The notes: generated by a model not told the origin, from the sequence alone. DNA of 11,919 nt from an uncultured Saprospiraceae bacterium (GCA_934699305.1 CAKUWM010000061.1:1-11919), one strand, 5' to 3'. Counted from the first letter of the stretch, positions 1-6,474 are shown. Numbers and translations: made by a program.

Positions 1-867
1 GTCGTCACGCCATTTCGTAATAATGAGGTAGATTATGACAGCCTCAAAGCCGTACTAAATCACATTATCCAAGGAGGTATTGAATTTATTGTATGTCTTG
101 GTACAACAGGAGAAGCTACTGCCCTGAGCCATAAAGAATCCGTCGATATTCTTAACTATACTATTGAGGTCAATAACAAGCGCTTGCCCATCGTATATGG
201 AGCTTATGGCAGCAACAATACCGCAGAATTGGTGCAAAAAATCAAGACTTCAGATTTGAATCAGGTGGATGCCATTATGGCTAGCAGCCCGGCTTATGTC
301 AAGCCCACACAGGAAGGCATATATCAACATTACATGCATATTGCCGACGCCAGCCCAAAGCCGGTAATCATCTACAATGTACCGAGCCGTACCGCCAGTA
401 AAGTTTCTTATGAGACTATCTTGAGGCTTGCCGAGACACATCCCAATATTTTGGGTGTAAAGGAGGCTTCGGCTGACTTCTTTGCATTAAGTAAGCTAAT
501 AAAGCATAGGCCGGAAGGCTTTATGGTGTGGTCGGGTGACGATTATACCACATTCCCGACAATGTCATTGGGAGCCGATGGTGGCATCTCCGTCATAGCC
601 AATGCTTATCCTTTTCAATTTTCTGAAATGATCCGTGCGGCTCTGCAAGGAGATTATGCAAAGGGAGCAGAGATTCATTTAAGACTTCTCGACATTCACC
701 CAATCTTGTACTCGGAAGGCAATCCTGCCGGTATCAAGAGCGCATTGGAAGATCTTGGATTATGCTCTAAAGAAGTCAGACTGCCACTGACCCCATTGAG
801 TGAAGGAGCAAATGAAGAATTGATCGAAGAAATTAAAAAAGCCAATCTTAGTCTAAAGGTATCTTAA
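1..867 (+). CDS. dapA: 4-hydroxy-tetrahydrodipicolinate synthase (DapA), 5'-partial
   Basis: DapA condenses pyruvate with aspartate semialdehyde, the first committed step of diaminopimelate/lysine synthesis, in the cytoplasm. The frame is open from base 1 and begins VVTPF, which matches about residue 9 of E. coli DapA, so only some eight N-terminal residues lie outside the window; the total length then fits the usual ~292-300 aa. Visible family marks (window codon numbers): GTTGEA at 34-39 with the catalytic Thr, Tyr99 in SPAY (E. coli Tyr107), Tyr125 in YNVPSRT (proton relay) with Arg130 for substrate carboxylate binding, Lys154 in GVKEAS (Schiff-base lysine), and the later SGDD and GGISV segments. 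The residue before Tyr99 is Ala where E. coli has Tyr106. It ends in TAA and appears functional. A transposase fragment begins directly downstream, so no operon partner is visible on this side. Confidence 0.96.
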   Translation, partial: VVTPFRNNEVDYDSLKAVLNHIIQGGIEFIVCLGTTGEATALSHKESVDILNYTIEVNNKRLPIVYGAYGSNNTAELVQKIKTSDLNQVDAIMASSPAYVKPTQEGIYQHYMHIADASPKPVIIYNVPSRTASKVSYETILRLAETHPNILGVKEASADFFALSKLIKHRPEGFMVWSGDDYTTFPTMSLGADGGISVIANAYPFQFSEMIRAALQGDYAKGAEIHLRLLDIHPILYSEGNPAGIKSALEDLGLCSKEVRLPLTPLSEGANEELIEEIKKANLSLKVS

Positions 868-884
868 AACCCAAATTCTTATTA

Positions 885-1109
885 ATGCAAAATAGTGGTT
901 TATTGTTTCTTCCTGCTTACAGCCTGGAACTAAATCCAGCCGAGAAAGTGTGACACCACATCAAAAGAAAATCTATTAACAAACATTTTGATTCGCTCAG
1001 TCAAATCAGTGACTTCTTTACATATACACTCAATATGCTGCCTAAAGAATCAATCCTGTCTATATGCTCTTATCAATATATCTTCTCAGGTTCATTTTGG
1101 TCTGTTTAA
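885..1109 (+). pseudogene. IS630-family transposase, C-terminal fragment (broken)
   Basis: The plus-strand frame reads LLFLPAYSLELNPAEKV, then TGA at 951-953, then HHIKRKSINKHFDSL and on to SICSYQYI, ending with TAA at 1107-1109. This matches the C-terminal part of IS630/Tc1-type DDE transposases, whose consensus is FLPPYSPELNPIE-x-W followed by a basic KRK stretch. The conserved Trp after EKV is replaced by TGA, a one-base change from TGG. The Glu of NPAE is the expected third catalytic acid. Everything upstream, including the two catalytic Asp residues, is missing, because dapA ends only 17 bases before the first ATG of this frame. It is therefore a dead remnant. The family call rests on motif recognition only; terminal repeats were not identified. 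Confidence 0.7.
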
Positions 1110-1359
1110 TATGTCATTTCTGTATTAATTCAACCCATATTCAAATTATAGGCAACAATATTGCCGGTAAGAATTACATCTAACTAAATCGCAACATGTT
1201 GATTATCATACATTTGAAAATATAATGATTCGTGACTATTTGAATTTTAACACAACTAAAAGTTAGCTTCATATTTCTTAAAGAAACTATTGTTCCTTTA
1301 AGAAGAATTCGGGTTTAACCAACTAATTTATTCCTTTTTTCAGTAACTGTGTGTCACCA
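1110..1359. other. AT-rich intergenic DNA between converging units
   Basis: No gene is recognised here. It lies between the transposase remnant and the 3' end of the lipoprotein gene on the other strand. It contains a small GGCAA/TTGCC hairpin at 1151-1165, a 10-bp palindrome CAACATGTTG at 1192-1201, and a larger inverted repeat listed separately. No stem followed by a clear T run was found for either strand, so termination in this convergent region is not explained by a canonical Rho-independent site. Confidence 0.6.
1275..1304. repeat. Inverted repeat / AT-rich stem-loop
   Basis: TTCTTAAAG (1275-1283) and CTTTAAGAA (1296-1304) are perfect 9-bp inverted repeats. Inside, after one mismatch, AAC pairs with GTT around a TATT loop, so 12 of 13 positions can pair. 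It lies about 55 bases past the stop of the minus-strand lipoprotein gene. No T run follows on either strand. It could be a weak terminator, a processing hairpin, or a relic of a mobile-element end; the sequence does not decide. Confidence 0.45.
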
Positions 1360-2625
1360 TCACTTATAACTCAACGGTATTCTAAAGCACTGGGCAAAGA
1401 ATCCGTCAGCCGTGTAGAACAGTCTAGTCTCGGGGTCTATCACCACTCCATTGGTGCTATAATTGGTATCATTGTAATAGGGGGCCTTGCCGAAATTGGG
1501 GCTCTTCATCTTCAGCACTACTTTATGGTCGCTCGCCCGCAGACCAAAGATCCACGAGTAGCCATCGGCAGCGGCTGTCCAGTAAAATATGCCATCGAAA
1601 TAGGTCACTTCACTCGCTGACTGTGGACTGTATATCTCCGGACTGTCATACAGTATTACTCCAGTCCTAGCATCCACTTCAACGTAATGCCCTTGATCTA
1701 CGAAACAAATCCTGTCGTCTAAGAGAATCAAATTTGGTGTCAACCACGAGTCACGGGAAGAAATAGGTGGAGCTCTCCAGACTATGTTCCATGAATCCGT
1801 ATTTACACGTTTTAAATCCCATCCGGTATTATATATTATATCATCATGATAATTGATAATATCTAATTGACTTGTAGTTAAATAGTAATTCGAACTATCC
1901 ACGAATACCAACTCACCGGTAGATTTCCTAATTACTTCCTCTTTATGGTCAAATGGCATATTCTTTAAATCGAATACACTGCTGTATATCAACAAAGTAT
2001 CATTAATACCTTTAATGAAGAATGATGGTGTATATATATAAATATTTTGATATCCCGGGTAATCACTGTCTTTCATTGTAACATCATATACTATTTCTCC
2101 CGTCAAGATATTAACCCGGATAATATAACTTTCTTTCTTATCTTCTCGTCGCAGATTCATATACAATTCATGCCCGATTAGTTTATTATGTGCTGAAAAC
2201 TGCGTGCCCTCCGGGGCAGAGGCTATCTTGTGCATCGATGACGCATCTCGACCAGTGTAAATAGTTTTGTAATCGAGGGCGATTAAGCCTACTTCCTTGT
2301 GATAAAATTGTTGCTTGATTGCGCCTTGAATAGGCTCATAAAATCTACTACTTGTAGTATCCTGCTTATCAATAAAAAGTAACTTACTTTTTTCGATTAT
2401 ATCATAATTAAAAACCACATAGTCGCCAATATCCGTGATATACACCCCTGGGTTGTAGTGATTGTCTTTCGCTAAAGACTTTTGCCACAACAAGGTTAGA
2501 GTACTATCTTTTTTGATTACTTTTGTGGTATCACAGTCCGGTTTAGTGCAAGGTGTAGGAATTGGCTCTTTGGTACAGGATGCCATGAGTATAGAGAGGA
2601 AAAGCAATAGTTTCATTTTTTGCAT
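1360..2625 (-). CDS. Predicted lipoprotein with PQQ-like beta-propeller character
   Basis: 421 aa. The N-terminus (MQKMKLLLFLSILMASC) is a lipoprotein signal peptide with the lipidated Cys at residue 17, so the mature protein should be anchored to a membrane, probably the outer membrane. Met4 is an equally good start. A Pro/Thr/Cys-rich linker (about 18-40) leads into a repetitive beta-rich region. Patches resemble PQQ-like/WD-type propeller blades: FNYDIIEKSKLLFID, GLIALDYKTIYTGRD, VEVDARTGVILYDS, and near the end IFYWTAAADGYSWIFGLRASDHKVVLK. No catalytic motif is visible, so binding or scaffolding is likelier than catalysis. It is probably the last gene of a three-gene minus-strand operon, 58 bases after the hydrolase gene, with an intervening hairpin. 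The lipoprotein call is strong; the propeller call is from repeat style; the ligand is unknown. Confidence 0.85.
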   Translation of the reverse strand: MQKMKLLLFLSILMASCTKEPIPTPCTKPDCDTTKVIKKDSTLTLLWQKSLAKDNHYNPGVYITDIGDYVVFNYDIIEKSKLLFIDKQDTTSSRFYEPIQGAIKQQFYHKEVGLIALDYKTIYTGRDASSMHKIASAPEGTQFSAHNKLIGHELYMNLRREDKKESYIIRVNILTGEIVYDVTMKDSDYPGYQNIYIYTPSFFIKGINDTLLIYSSVFDLKNMPFDHKEEVIRKSTGELVFVDSSNYYLTTSQLDIINYHDDIIYNTGWDLKRVNTDSWNIVWRAPPISSRDSWLTPNLILLDDRICFVDQGHYVEVDARTGVILYDSPEIYSPQSASEVTYFDGIFYWTAAADGYSWIFGLRASDHKVVLKMKSPNFGKAPYYNDTNYSTNGVVIDPETRLFYTADGFFAQCFRIPLSYK

Positions 2626-2640
2626 ATTCTTTGGGTTATA

Positions 2641-2671
2641 ATGTCAGGTCGCATTGATTGCTACCCGACAT
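2641..2671 (-). repeat. Intercistronic hairpin between hydrolase and lipoprotein genes
   Basis: Arms 2641-2652 and 2660-2671 pair around a 7-base loop. Read as minus-strand RNA there are ten Watson-Crick pairs, one G-U wobble and one mismatch; the wobble would be an A-C mismatch on the plus strand, so the minus-strand transcript folds better. It fills most of the 58-base gap between the two genes. The minus-strand 3' side lacks a T run, so it is not a standard terminator. It could stabilise the upstream mRNA end or lower expression of the distal gene. Confidence 0.45.
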
Positions 2672-2683
2672 AGTTTTGTTTAA

Positions 2684-4348
2684 TTAATTGGTGGGTGTTA
2701 TAAACCACTCTCTTGAAGTGTTATATATTGGCTTGTCAGTTTCCGGCAATGTACCTTCGAATAAATTATACAGAGCCCATCTCGTATTCTCATCATTCCG
2801 CACCTGCATGTGGCTGGAGTTGTACAATTTCTGTGCAGGCAGGGTGGAGACGGCGGAAGTTCCTTGCTGGCTTTCAAGGGAGACAACACCGTCGGACTTG
2901 TGTTCTTCCCATATTAGGAGTGGGCTGATGGCATAACTAGTTACAGCACCGCATTCTATGTCTGTATCCTGATACACTGCAAATAATTCTGCTCCTTTTT
3001 CCGGACACACATTGTAGTCCACATCAGGAAAATCAAAGAATTCTTGACAAAAAACATCTGTATAATGTGGATTGCCTGATTTGAGGATAACTCGACATTT
3101 TTTAACTTGTACTTTCCCTCCAATTATAACCTTCCATTGGTTGTTAATTGTTTGCATAAATTCTATGAGATCTTCCCACGCATGTATTTCTTCTCTCAAT
3201 GCTTTGCACGCACTAAGATGAAAAAAATGCACTCTAATACCATCACACTTAAATTTATATCTTTCTTGTGCATATTCCAATTGAACCTTAAATACTTTAG
3301 TCAAACTATCTGACACATTCTTTAATGTTCCTAATCCATAATCTGCATTCGCTGCAAATGGTTCAAAAGTGGATGCAGGATTATAAAAATAGTTTAAAGT
3401 GCGCCAAACCAAATAACCTTCATCAGGTTCTTCACTATAAAAATTAACTCTTTCAGTTTTAAATGTCCTATTGGGGCTGAATTCGTAGTTTTTCAAATCG
3501 TTCAAATGTGAAGCACCCGGAATATAAGAACTGGTTTGAGTCTCATTTGCTATTCCGTCAATGAAATGCTGGAATATACTAACACCTAATTCATTCGTAC
3601 AAAGTCCTGCCGGATCGATCCCTTCTATTATTCTTTTTGTGAAAAATCGTTTGAATGATGTTAGTGAAGTTAGCTTATCTTTTATTTTTGCATTAAGATA
3701 AACAGCACAGAAATTAGAAATCACCTCCGATCCAAAGCCAGTACCTCCATTGCTCGTCGAACGAGCATTCCGAAGAATTTCAGCTCCATTGTGTGGTCCG
3801 GTAAAAAATACGATACCGCCGAAATCTTGCAAAGTGGTATCATTTTCAGCTATCATATTCATAGTTCTAGCAACAATAGATCCCTGACTATGTGCAATTA
3901 ACATGTTTTTGCTTTTTTCATTTTTCGTTTGATGCAAAACATTATTTGCCTCATGTTTCAGTTTACCCAATTGATCACCAGCTAAAACTGACATTTGAAC
4001 TGTCCCGTCAGTATTAGTAAAATTATAATTTGCCAATAATTTGCGAGCAGGAAATTGCGGTGCTCCTACTTCTACTGCTACTTTAGCCGGCTTCCAAGCA
4101 TTCTCATCACCCCCTAATCCATGTAACCACCAAAAGACTCTTCCTCTATCCAGTTCAGTAGAACTCACAGATGGAGGCACCATTAGCGAATCAAACAGGG
4201 GCGGTTCGGGAGTTTTAGCATCGATACTAATATTCACTTGGACTGTTTGATTCTTAGCAAAAGTACATGGATTACTCTGCGCCGTTAAGGGATGTTGATG
4301 CAAGCAAATCACAAAATTTATTATGATCAAATATACAATTTTTTTCAT
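2684..4348 (-). CDS. Secreted alpha/beta-hydrolase (lipase/esterase-like)
   Basis: 554 aa, starting MKKIVYLIIINFVICLHQ with a Sec signal peptide that probably ends after LTA (residue 23). The hydrolase fold is marked by WWLHGLGG (73-80, oxyanion-hole strand), IAHSQGSIV (151-159, nucleophile elbow with Ser154), SDGVVSLESQ (485-494, acid Asp486) and SSHMQV (511-516, His513). Together they give a complete Ser-Asp-His triad in the right order. The layout resembles PGAP1/triacylglycerol-lipase-type enzymes, but the substrate (lipid ester, peptide or other acyl bond) cannot be read from the sequence. About 300 residues between Ser and Asp form a large, Cys-containing insertion that may be a lid or a substrate-binding region. 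There is no T9SS sorting domain. The start lies 19 bases after the TAA that ends the read-through frame of the upstream gene, which supports one operon. Confidence 0.88.
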   Translation of the reverse strand: MKKIVYLIIINFVICLHQHPLTAQSNPCTFAKNQTVQVNISIDAKTPEPPLFDSLMVPPSVSSTELDRGRVFWWLHGLGGDENAWKPAKVAVEVGAPQFPARKLLANYNFTNTDGTVQMSVLAGDQLGKLKHEANNVLHQTKNEKSKNMLIAHSQGSIVARTMNMIAENDTTLQDFGGIVFFTGPHNGAEILRNARSTSNGGTGFGSEVISNFCAVYLNAKIKDKLTSLTSFKRFFTKRIIEGIDPAGLCTNELGVSIFQHFIDGIANETQTSSYIPGASHLNDLKNYEFSPNRTFKTERVNFYSEEPDEGYLVWRTLNYFYNPASTFEPFAANADYGLGTLKNVSDSLTKVFKVQLEYAQERYKFKCDGIRVHFFHLSACKALREEIHAWEDLIEFMQTINNQWKVIIGGKVQVKKCRVILKSGNPHYTDVFCQEFFDFPDVDYNVCPEKGAELFAVYQDTDIECGAVTSYAISPLLIWEEHKSDGVVSLESQQGTSAVSTLPAQKLYNSSHMQVRNDENTRWALYNLFEGTLPETDKPIYNTSREWFITPTN

Positions 4349-4370
4349 TTGGTTTTAAATTTTTAAGTTA

Positions 4371-4493
4371 ATATTTGATGATTTTTTGATTGTAGGTCTT
4401 TCCATTAATTGTAAAGTTGACTAATATCATTCCGCTTAGGTCACTGTAAGGAGTTACTTTTATTGTTTGGTTTAAATTATTGGAAACTTTGAA
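4371..4493 (-). pseudogene. In-frame continuation of the T9SS sorting domain beyond a TAG stop
   Basis: After the TAG at 4494-4496 the same frame stays open for 41 codons, from Phe-Lys-Val to Lys-Tyr, and ends at TAA (4368-4370). It reads like the second half of a type A sorting domain: an Asn/Thr/Lys linker, YSDLSGMILVNFTINGK, then TYNQKIIKY with the usual Lys-rich end. The first half (FPNPTSGEFYI and NIKIYDLSGRSV) lies before the TAG. Together the halves have the normal length and order of the TIGR04183-type domain, so the TAG most likely replaced a sense codon. A nonsense mutation, a sequencing error or stop-codon read-through all fit. Confidence 0.8.
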
Positions 4494-5444
4494 CTAAACA
4501 CTTCTACCAGACAGATCATAGATTTTTATATTACTTGGGATACCATCAGAGCATTGAATATAAAACTCTCCAGAAGTTGGATTGGGAAATATATGCGTTA
4601 CTGAAACATCTTTATTCTGATTACTTTGCCTTAGTTCCAAGCCATTCGCTCCATTGAATAATAAATCTTTGTATAATCTAACCTTGTTTCGTACTACACA
4701 TCTTCCATTTGGCATGGTTCGATAATATTGGTCAATTGTCTTAATTTTAATCAATTGAGTTTCAGATTGAGAAAAATAATCAGTAATCATATCAGTTATT
4801 TCACCATCCCTTTCCTTATAGATAGTAGATATTGTTTTATTTCTTTCATCATAGATTATCCTCACTTCTGAATTACTTATTTCAATATACAATGGATAGT
4901 TGTTTATGACTTGATATCCTTGTTGTTGTAGTTCATACACATCATTATGCGTTAATTTAGGAACAAAGGAAAAACTACTATCAATTGAGAATATTGGCGA
5001 AACATTCTCGATGTGAATGTTTTCAAATTGCGAAGAGTTGATCGAAATGTCTTGTTCTGAATTAATAAAATTACCGTCTAAAGAATATTCCTCTTTTTCT
5101 CCATTTCTCTTAAATCTAAACATGGTCAGAGGCAGGCTAAAGAATTCTCCCTCTTGTAGATAATTTAATGAGGTCATATCATAATGATCTAATCCATCAT
5201 TGCCCCATACATAAGCATATTTTCGGCTTTCTTTCCTTGGTGCCATCATCACCAGTTCAATAGGACTTAATTCTTCAAGGGGTGTTCTATCATTAATTAT
5301 ATAAGTAACATAGTCATCCTCCGTCCAGCTTGCCGTACAGTTATACGTTTTACCACCTTCACTAAATGGTTCCGAAGTTTGCGATTGCGCTTCTGCCTTT
5401 GAATCAACAAATGCCAGCATAAGTAAAAATAATATTTTTTTCAT
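4494..5444 (-). CDS. Exported protein with truncated T9SS C-terminal sorting domain
   Basis: 316 aa from the chosen start (5444); 358 aa if the TAG were read through to 4368. The frame also opens at 5564, but the ATG at 5444 begins a clear signal peptide (MKKILFLLMLAFVDSKAEA, then QSQ), and a promoter lies just upstream of it, inside the longer version, so 5444 is preferred. The middle (about 20-280) is beta-rich with no recognised domain or catalytic motif. From about residue 281 it has the start of a T9SS sorting domain: HIFPNPTSGEFYI and NIKIYDLSGRSV. A full domain would send the protein through the outer membrane for release or surface attachment. As written the last strands are missing, so the product would probably remain periplasmic or be unstable. 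It is the first gene of the operon with the hydrolase and lipoprotein. Cargo function unknown. Confidence 0.82.
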   Translation of the reverse strand: MKKILFLLMLAFVDSKAEAQSQTSEPFSEGGKTYNCTASWTEDDYVTYIINDRTPLEELSPIELVMMAPRKESRKYAYVWGNDGLDHYDMTSLNYLQEGEFFSLPLTMFRFKRNGEKEEYSLDGNFINSEQDISINSSQFENIHIENVSPIFSIDSSFSFVPKLTHNDVYELQQQGYQVINNYPLYIEISNSEVRIIYDERNKTISTIYKERDGEITDMITDYFSQSETQLIKIKTIDQYYRTMPNGRCVVRNKVRLYKDLLFNGANGLELRQSNQNKDVSVTHIFPNPTSGEFYIQCSDGIPSNIKIYDLSGRSV

Positions 5445-5488
5445 TTGTTTCGATAATTTAAAGATTATATAAATTATTAATATCAAAG

Positions 5489-5519
5489 CAAATGTATTAG
5501 CGCTTTTTTCAAATACAAA
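5489..5519 (-). promoter_or_regulatory. Bacteroidota-type promoter for the exported-protein operon
   Basis: On the minus strand TTTG (5516-5519) is followed by 19 bases and then TACATTTG (5489-5496), a full match to the -33/-7 form TTTG-N19-TAnnTTTG. Transcription would start near 5483, about 38 bases before the ATG at 5444. This also argues against the longer 5564 start, which would lie upstream of the promoter. Confidence 0.6.
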
Positions 5520-5540
5520 AAAATAATTATGTATTAAATG

Positions 5541-5571
5541 TTGTAAAATTGTATTAATACGCATATATTTG
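5541..5571 (+). promoter_or_regulatory. Bacteroidota-type promoter for the XRE regulator
   Basis: TTG (5541-5543), 20 bases, then TATATTTG (5564-5571) match the -33/-7 consensus on the plus strand. The start of transcription would be near 5578, a few bases before the regulator frame opens at 5589. Its -33 element is 21 bases from that of the divergent operon, so one bound regulator could affect both. Confidence 0.5.
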
Positions 5572-5588
5572 AGGGTTATATATATTAA

Positions 5589-5933
5589 ATATTTTCAATT
5601 ATAGCACATTCAGGAGATATACTTAAATATTTTAGAATTACGAAGAATTTGTCATCTGAACAATTAGCAGAGAGTGCAGGGATTTCCGTCAGAACTCTTA
5701 ACCTCATTGAGAGTGGAGATCGAGAAATGCGCGTTTCTGAAATTGTGGCATTTAGCAAGAGAATGGAAATACCCGTTGAATTATTAATACAACCTAAATC
5801 TGTTTTTTCTAATTCACATCATTTTATTGGGAGTGGGACGGGTGACAATCATATAAACATTAATCTGTCAATAGATGAGTCCTCAAAAGACTATCTTAAC
5901 GAATTGATTAGGAAATTTATGGAAAAAAGTTAG
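5589..5933 (+). CDS. Small XRE-family HTH regulator with unclear start
   Basis: The coordinates give the whole open frame (114 codons after the upstream TAA at 5586-5588). It contains a Cro/C1-type helix-turn-helix: helix 1 ILKYFRITKNL, then SSEQLAESAGISVRTLNLIESGD as helices 2-3, then VSEIVAFSKRMEIPVELLI. A polar linker and a helix (SKDYLNELIRKFMEKS) follow and may help dimerise. No ATG or GTG exists in frame. The only usual start is TTG at 5649, but it would remove helix 1. ATA (5589, 5601, 5619) or ATT (5598) starts would keep the domain. A promoter match ends 18 bases before the open frame, so either a rare start is used or the gene lost its start. It diverges from the exported-protein operon, which makes control of that operon and of itself likely (inference). 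Family call strong; start uncertain. Confidence 0.72.
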   Translation: MFSIIAHSGDILKYFRITKNLSSEQLAESAGISVRTLNLIESGDREMRVSEIVAFSKRMEIPVELLIQPKSVFSNSHHFIGSGTGDNHININLSIDESSKDYLNELIRKFMEKS

Positions 5934-6019
5934 AATAAATAATTGTTACACATTAACTTTTTTTAAAGGAAGACAAACAACTTTTGGCATTCTAAATATT
6001 ATGATTTAAGTTTTATTTC

Positions 6020-6106
6020 TTACTTCCGATAACTCCTTTTTGATTCCTTTTTTTGTTTCATGACACGTAAAATTATAAAATTTTTGTGTCCGGTTTTTTA
6101 GGACCA
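6020..6106 (-). mobile_element. Probable IS3-family left-end remnant
   Basis: Read on the minus strand from 6106, TGGTCCTAAAAAACCGGACA (6087-6106) looks like an IS3-group terminal repeat beginning TG. Twenty-five bases further, an ATG at 6059-6061 opens MKQKKESKRSYRK, ended by TAA at 6020-6022. That peptide resembles the N-terminus of IS3-family OrfA proteins (basic run, then RSY-x-K before EFK), and the codons after the stop read EIKLKS in frame, also OrfA-like. Nothing of the rest of the transposase was found before the regulator gene, so this is a decayed end. Motif-based, with no second terminal repeat seen. Confidence 0.4.
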
Positions 6107-6310
6107 TCTCAGTTTACTTCAATACAATTGGACTTATATATCCTATCGGTATAACAAGTCGTAAATCGATTCCGAATATGTCGAATGCTGAATAATCCTG
6201 CTTTAATCGGCATAATATCCGGATATGACAATGCCAATTGACTATCGTTGACGGAATTCCATAGGTAAGCTTAATTTTTTATGGATGAAAAGCCGTATTC
6301 GGTTGTTGAC
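6107..6310. other. Gene-free stretch beside the IS remnant
   Basis: No supported gene. A 54-codon minus-strand frame (6114-6278) without ATG and a 21-codon plus-strand frame (6281-6346) are open but show no recognisable protein. Together with 5934-6019 and 6461-6730 this makes up the gene-poor gap between the regulator and the epimerase gene; those parts hold only AT-rich sequence, apart from a short CAAAGT/ACTTTG hairpin at about 6678-6696. Confidence 0.5.
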
Positions 6311-6345
6311 AAAAAAAAATACGCAGCCCTGAGAGGAACTGCGTA
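6311..6345 (-). terminator. Rho-independent terminator on the minus strand
   Basis: On the minus strand TACGCAG and CTGCGTA (6339-6345 and 6320-6326) form a perfect 7-bp stem, with CCT/AGG able to pair further inside the 12-base loop. Nine T follow directly (6311-6319). This is the clearest terminator in the window. The nearest minus-strand gene (the epimerase) stops about 385 bases upstream, so it may serve that gene's long tail or the small RNA proposed here. Confidence 0.75.
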
Positions 6346-6460
6346 AATATAAAAATACTACCTCTTATTCTTAATTAATCAACCAACCATTTAATCTTGT
6401 ATCTATACAAAATATCAAACGCATGGGTCAATTAGTATTTTTTCTTTTGAGATAAGTGTT
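6311..6460 (-). ncRNA. Candidate small RNA (promoter-like box to terminator)
   Basis: On the minus strand TACCTTTG (6467-6474) matches the -7 box TAnnTTTG. About 150 bases later there is a strong terminator, and there is no sensible ORF between. The -33 position has no TTG, so the promoter is only half supported. In the RNA an AGAGG segment (6361-6365) could pair with CCUCU in the terminator loop (6332-6336), and UUGUA/UACAA near 6393-6406 can form a short stem. No known RNA family is recognised. Confidence 0.3.
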
Positions 6461-6466
6461 ACCTGA

Positions 6467-6474
6467 CAAAGGTA
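6467..6474 (-). promoter_or_regulatory. Promoter -7 box for the candidate small RNA
   Basis: TACCTTTG on the minus strand fits TAnnTTTG. The -33 element expected about 20 bases upstream is not a good match, so this is a weak call on its own. Confidence 0.3.

Noticed and set aside
347..351. MetRS catalytic loop KISTS (protein residues 347-351) as a possible defect
   Set aside because: The KMSKS motif varies naturally, and this form is, to my knowledge, usual in MetRS of this group; all other motifs are intact. The coordinates given here are protein residues, not window bases.
5445..5564. 40-residue N-terminal extension of the T9SS-type protein starting at 5564
   Set aside because: The internal ATG at 5444 starts a clean signal peptide, and a consensus promoter lies within the extension, so the longer start would be upstream of its own promoter.
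6114..6278. 54-codon open minus-strand frame beside the IS3-like end
   Set aside because: No start codon, no recognisable domain, and of a length expected by chance.
6281..6346. 21-codon plus-strand ORF (MDEKPYSVVDKKKY...) ending in the terminator stem
   Set aside because: No promoter or downstream gene it could lead; overlap with a minus-strand terminator explains the conserved-looking end. A leader-peptide reading is not supported.
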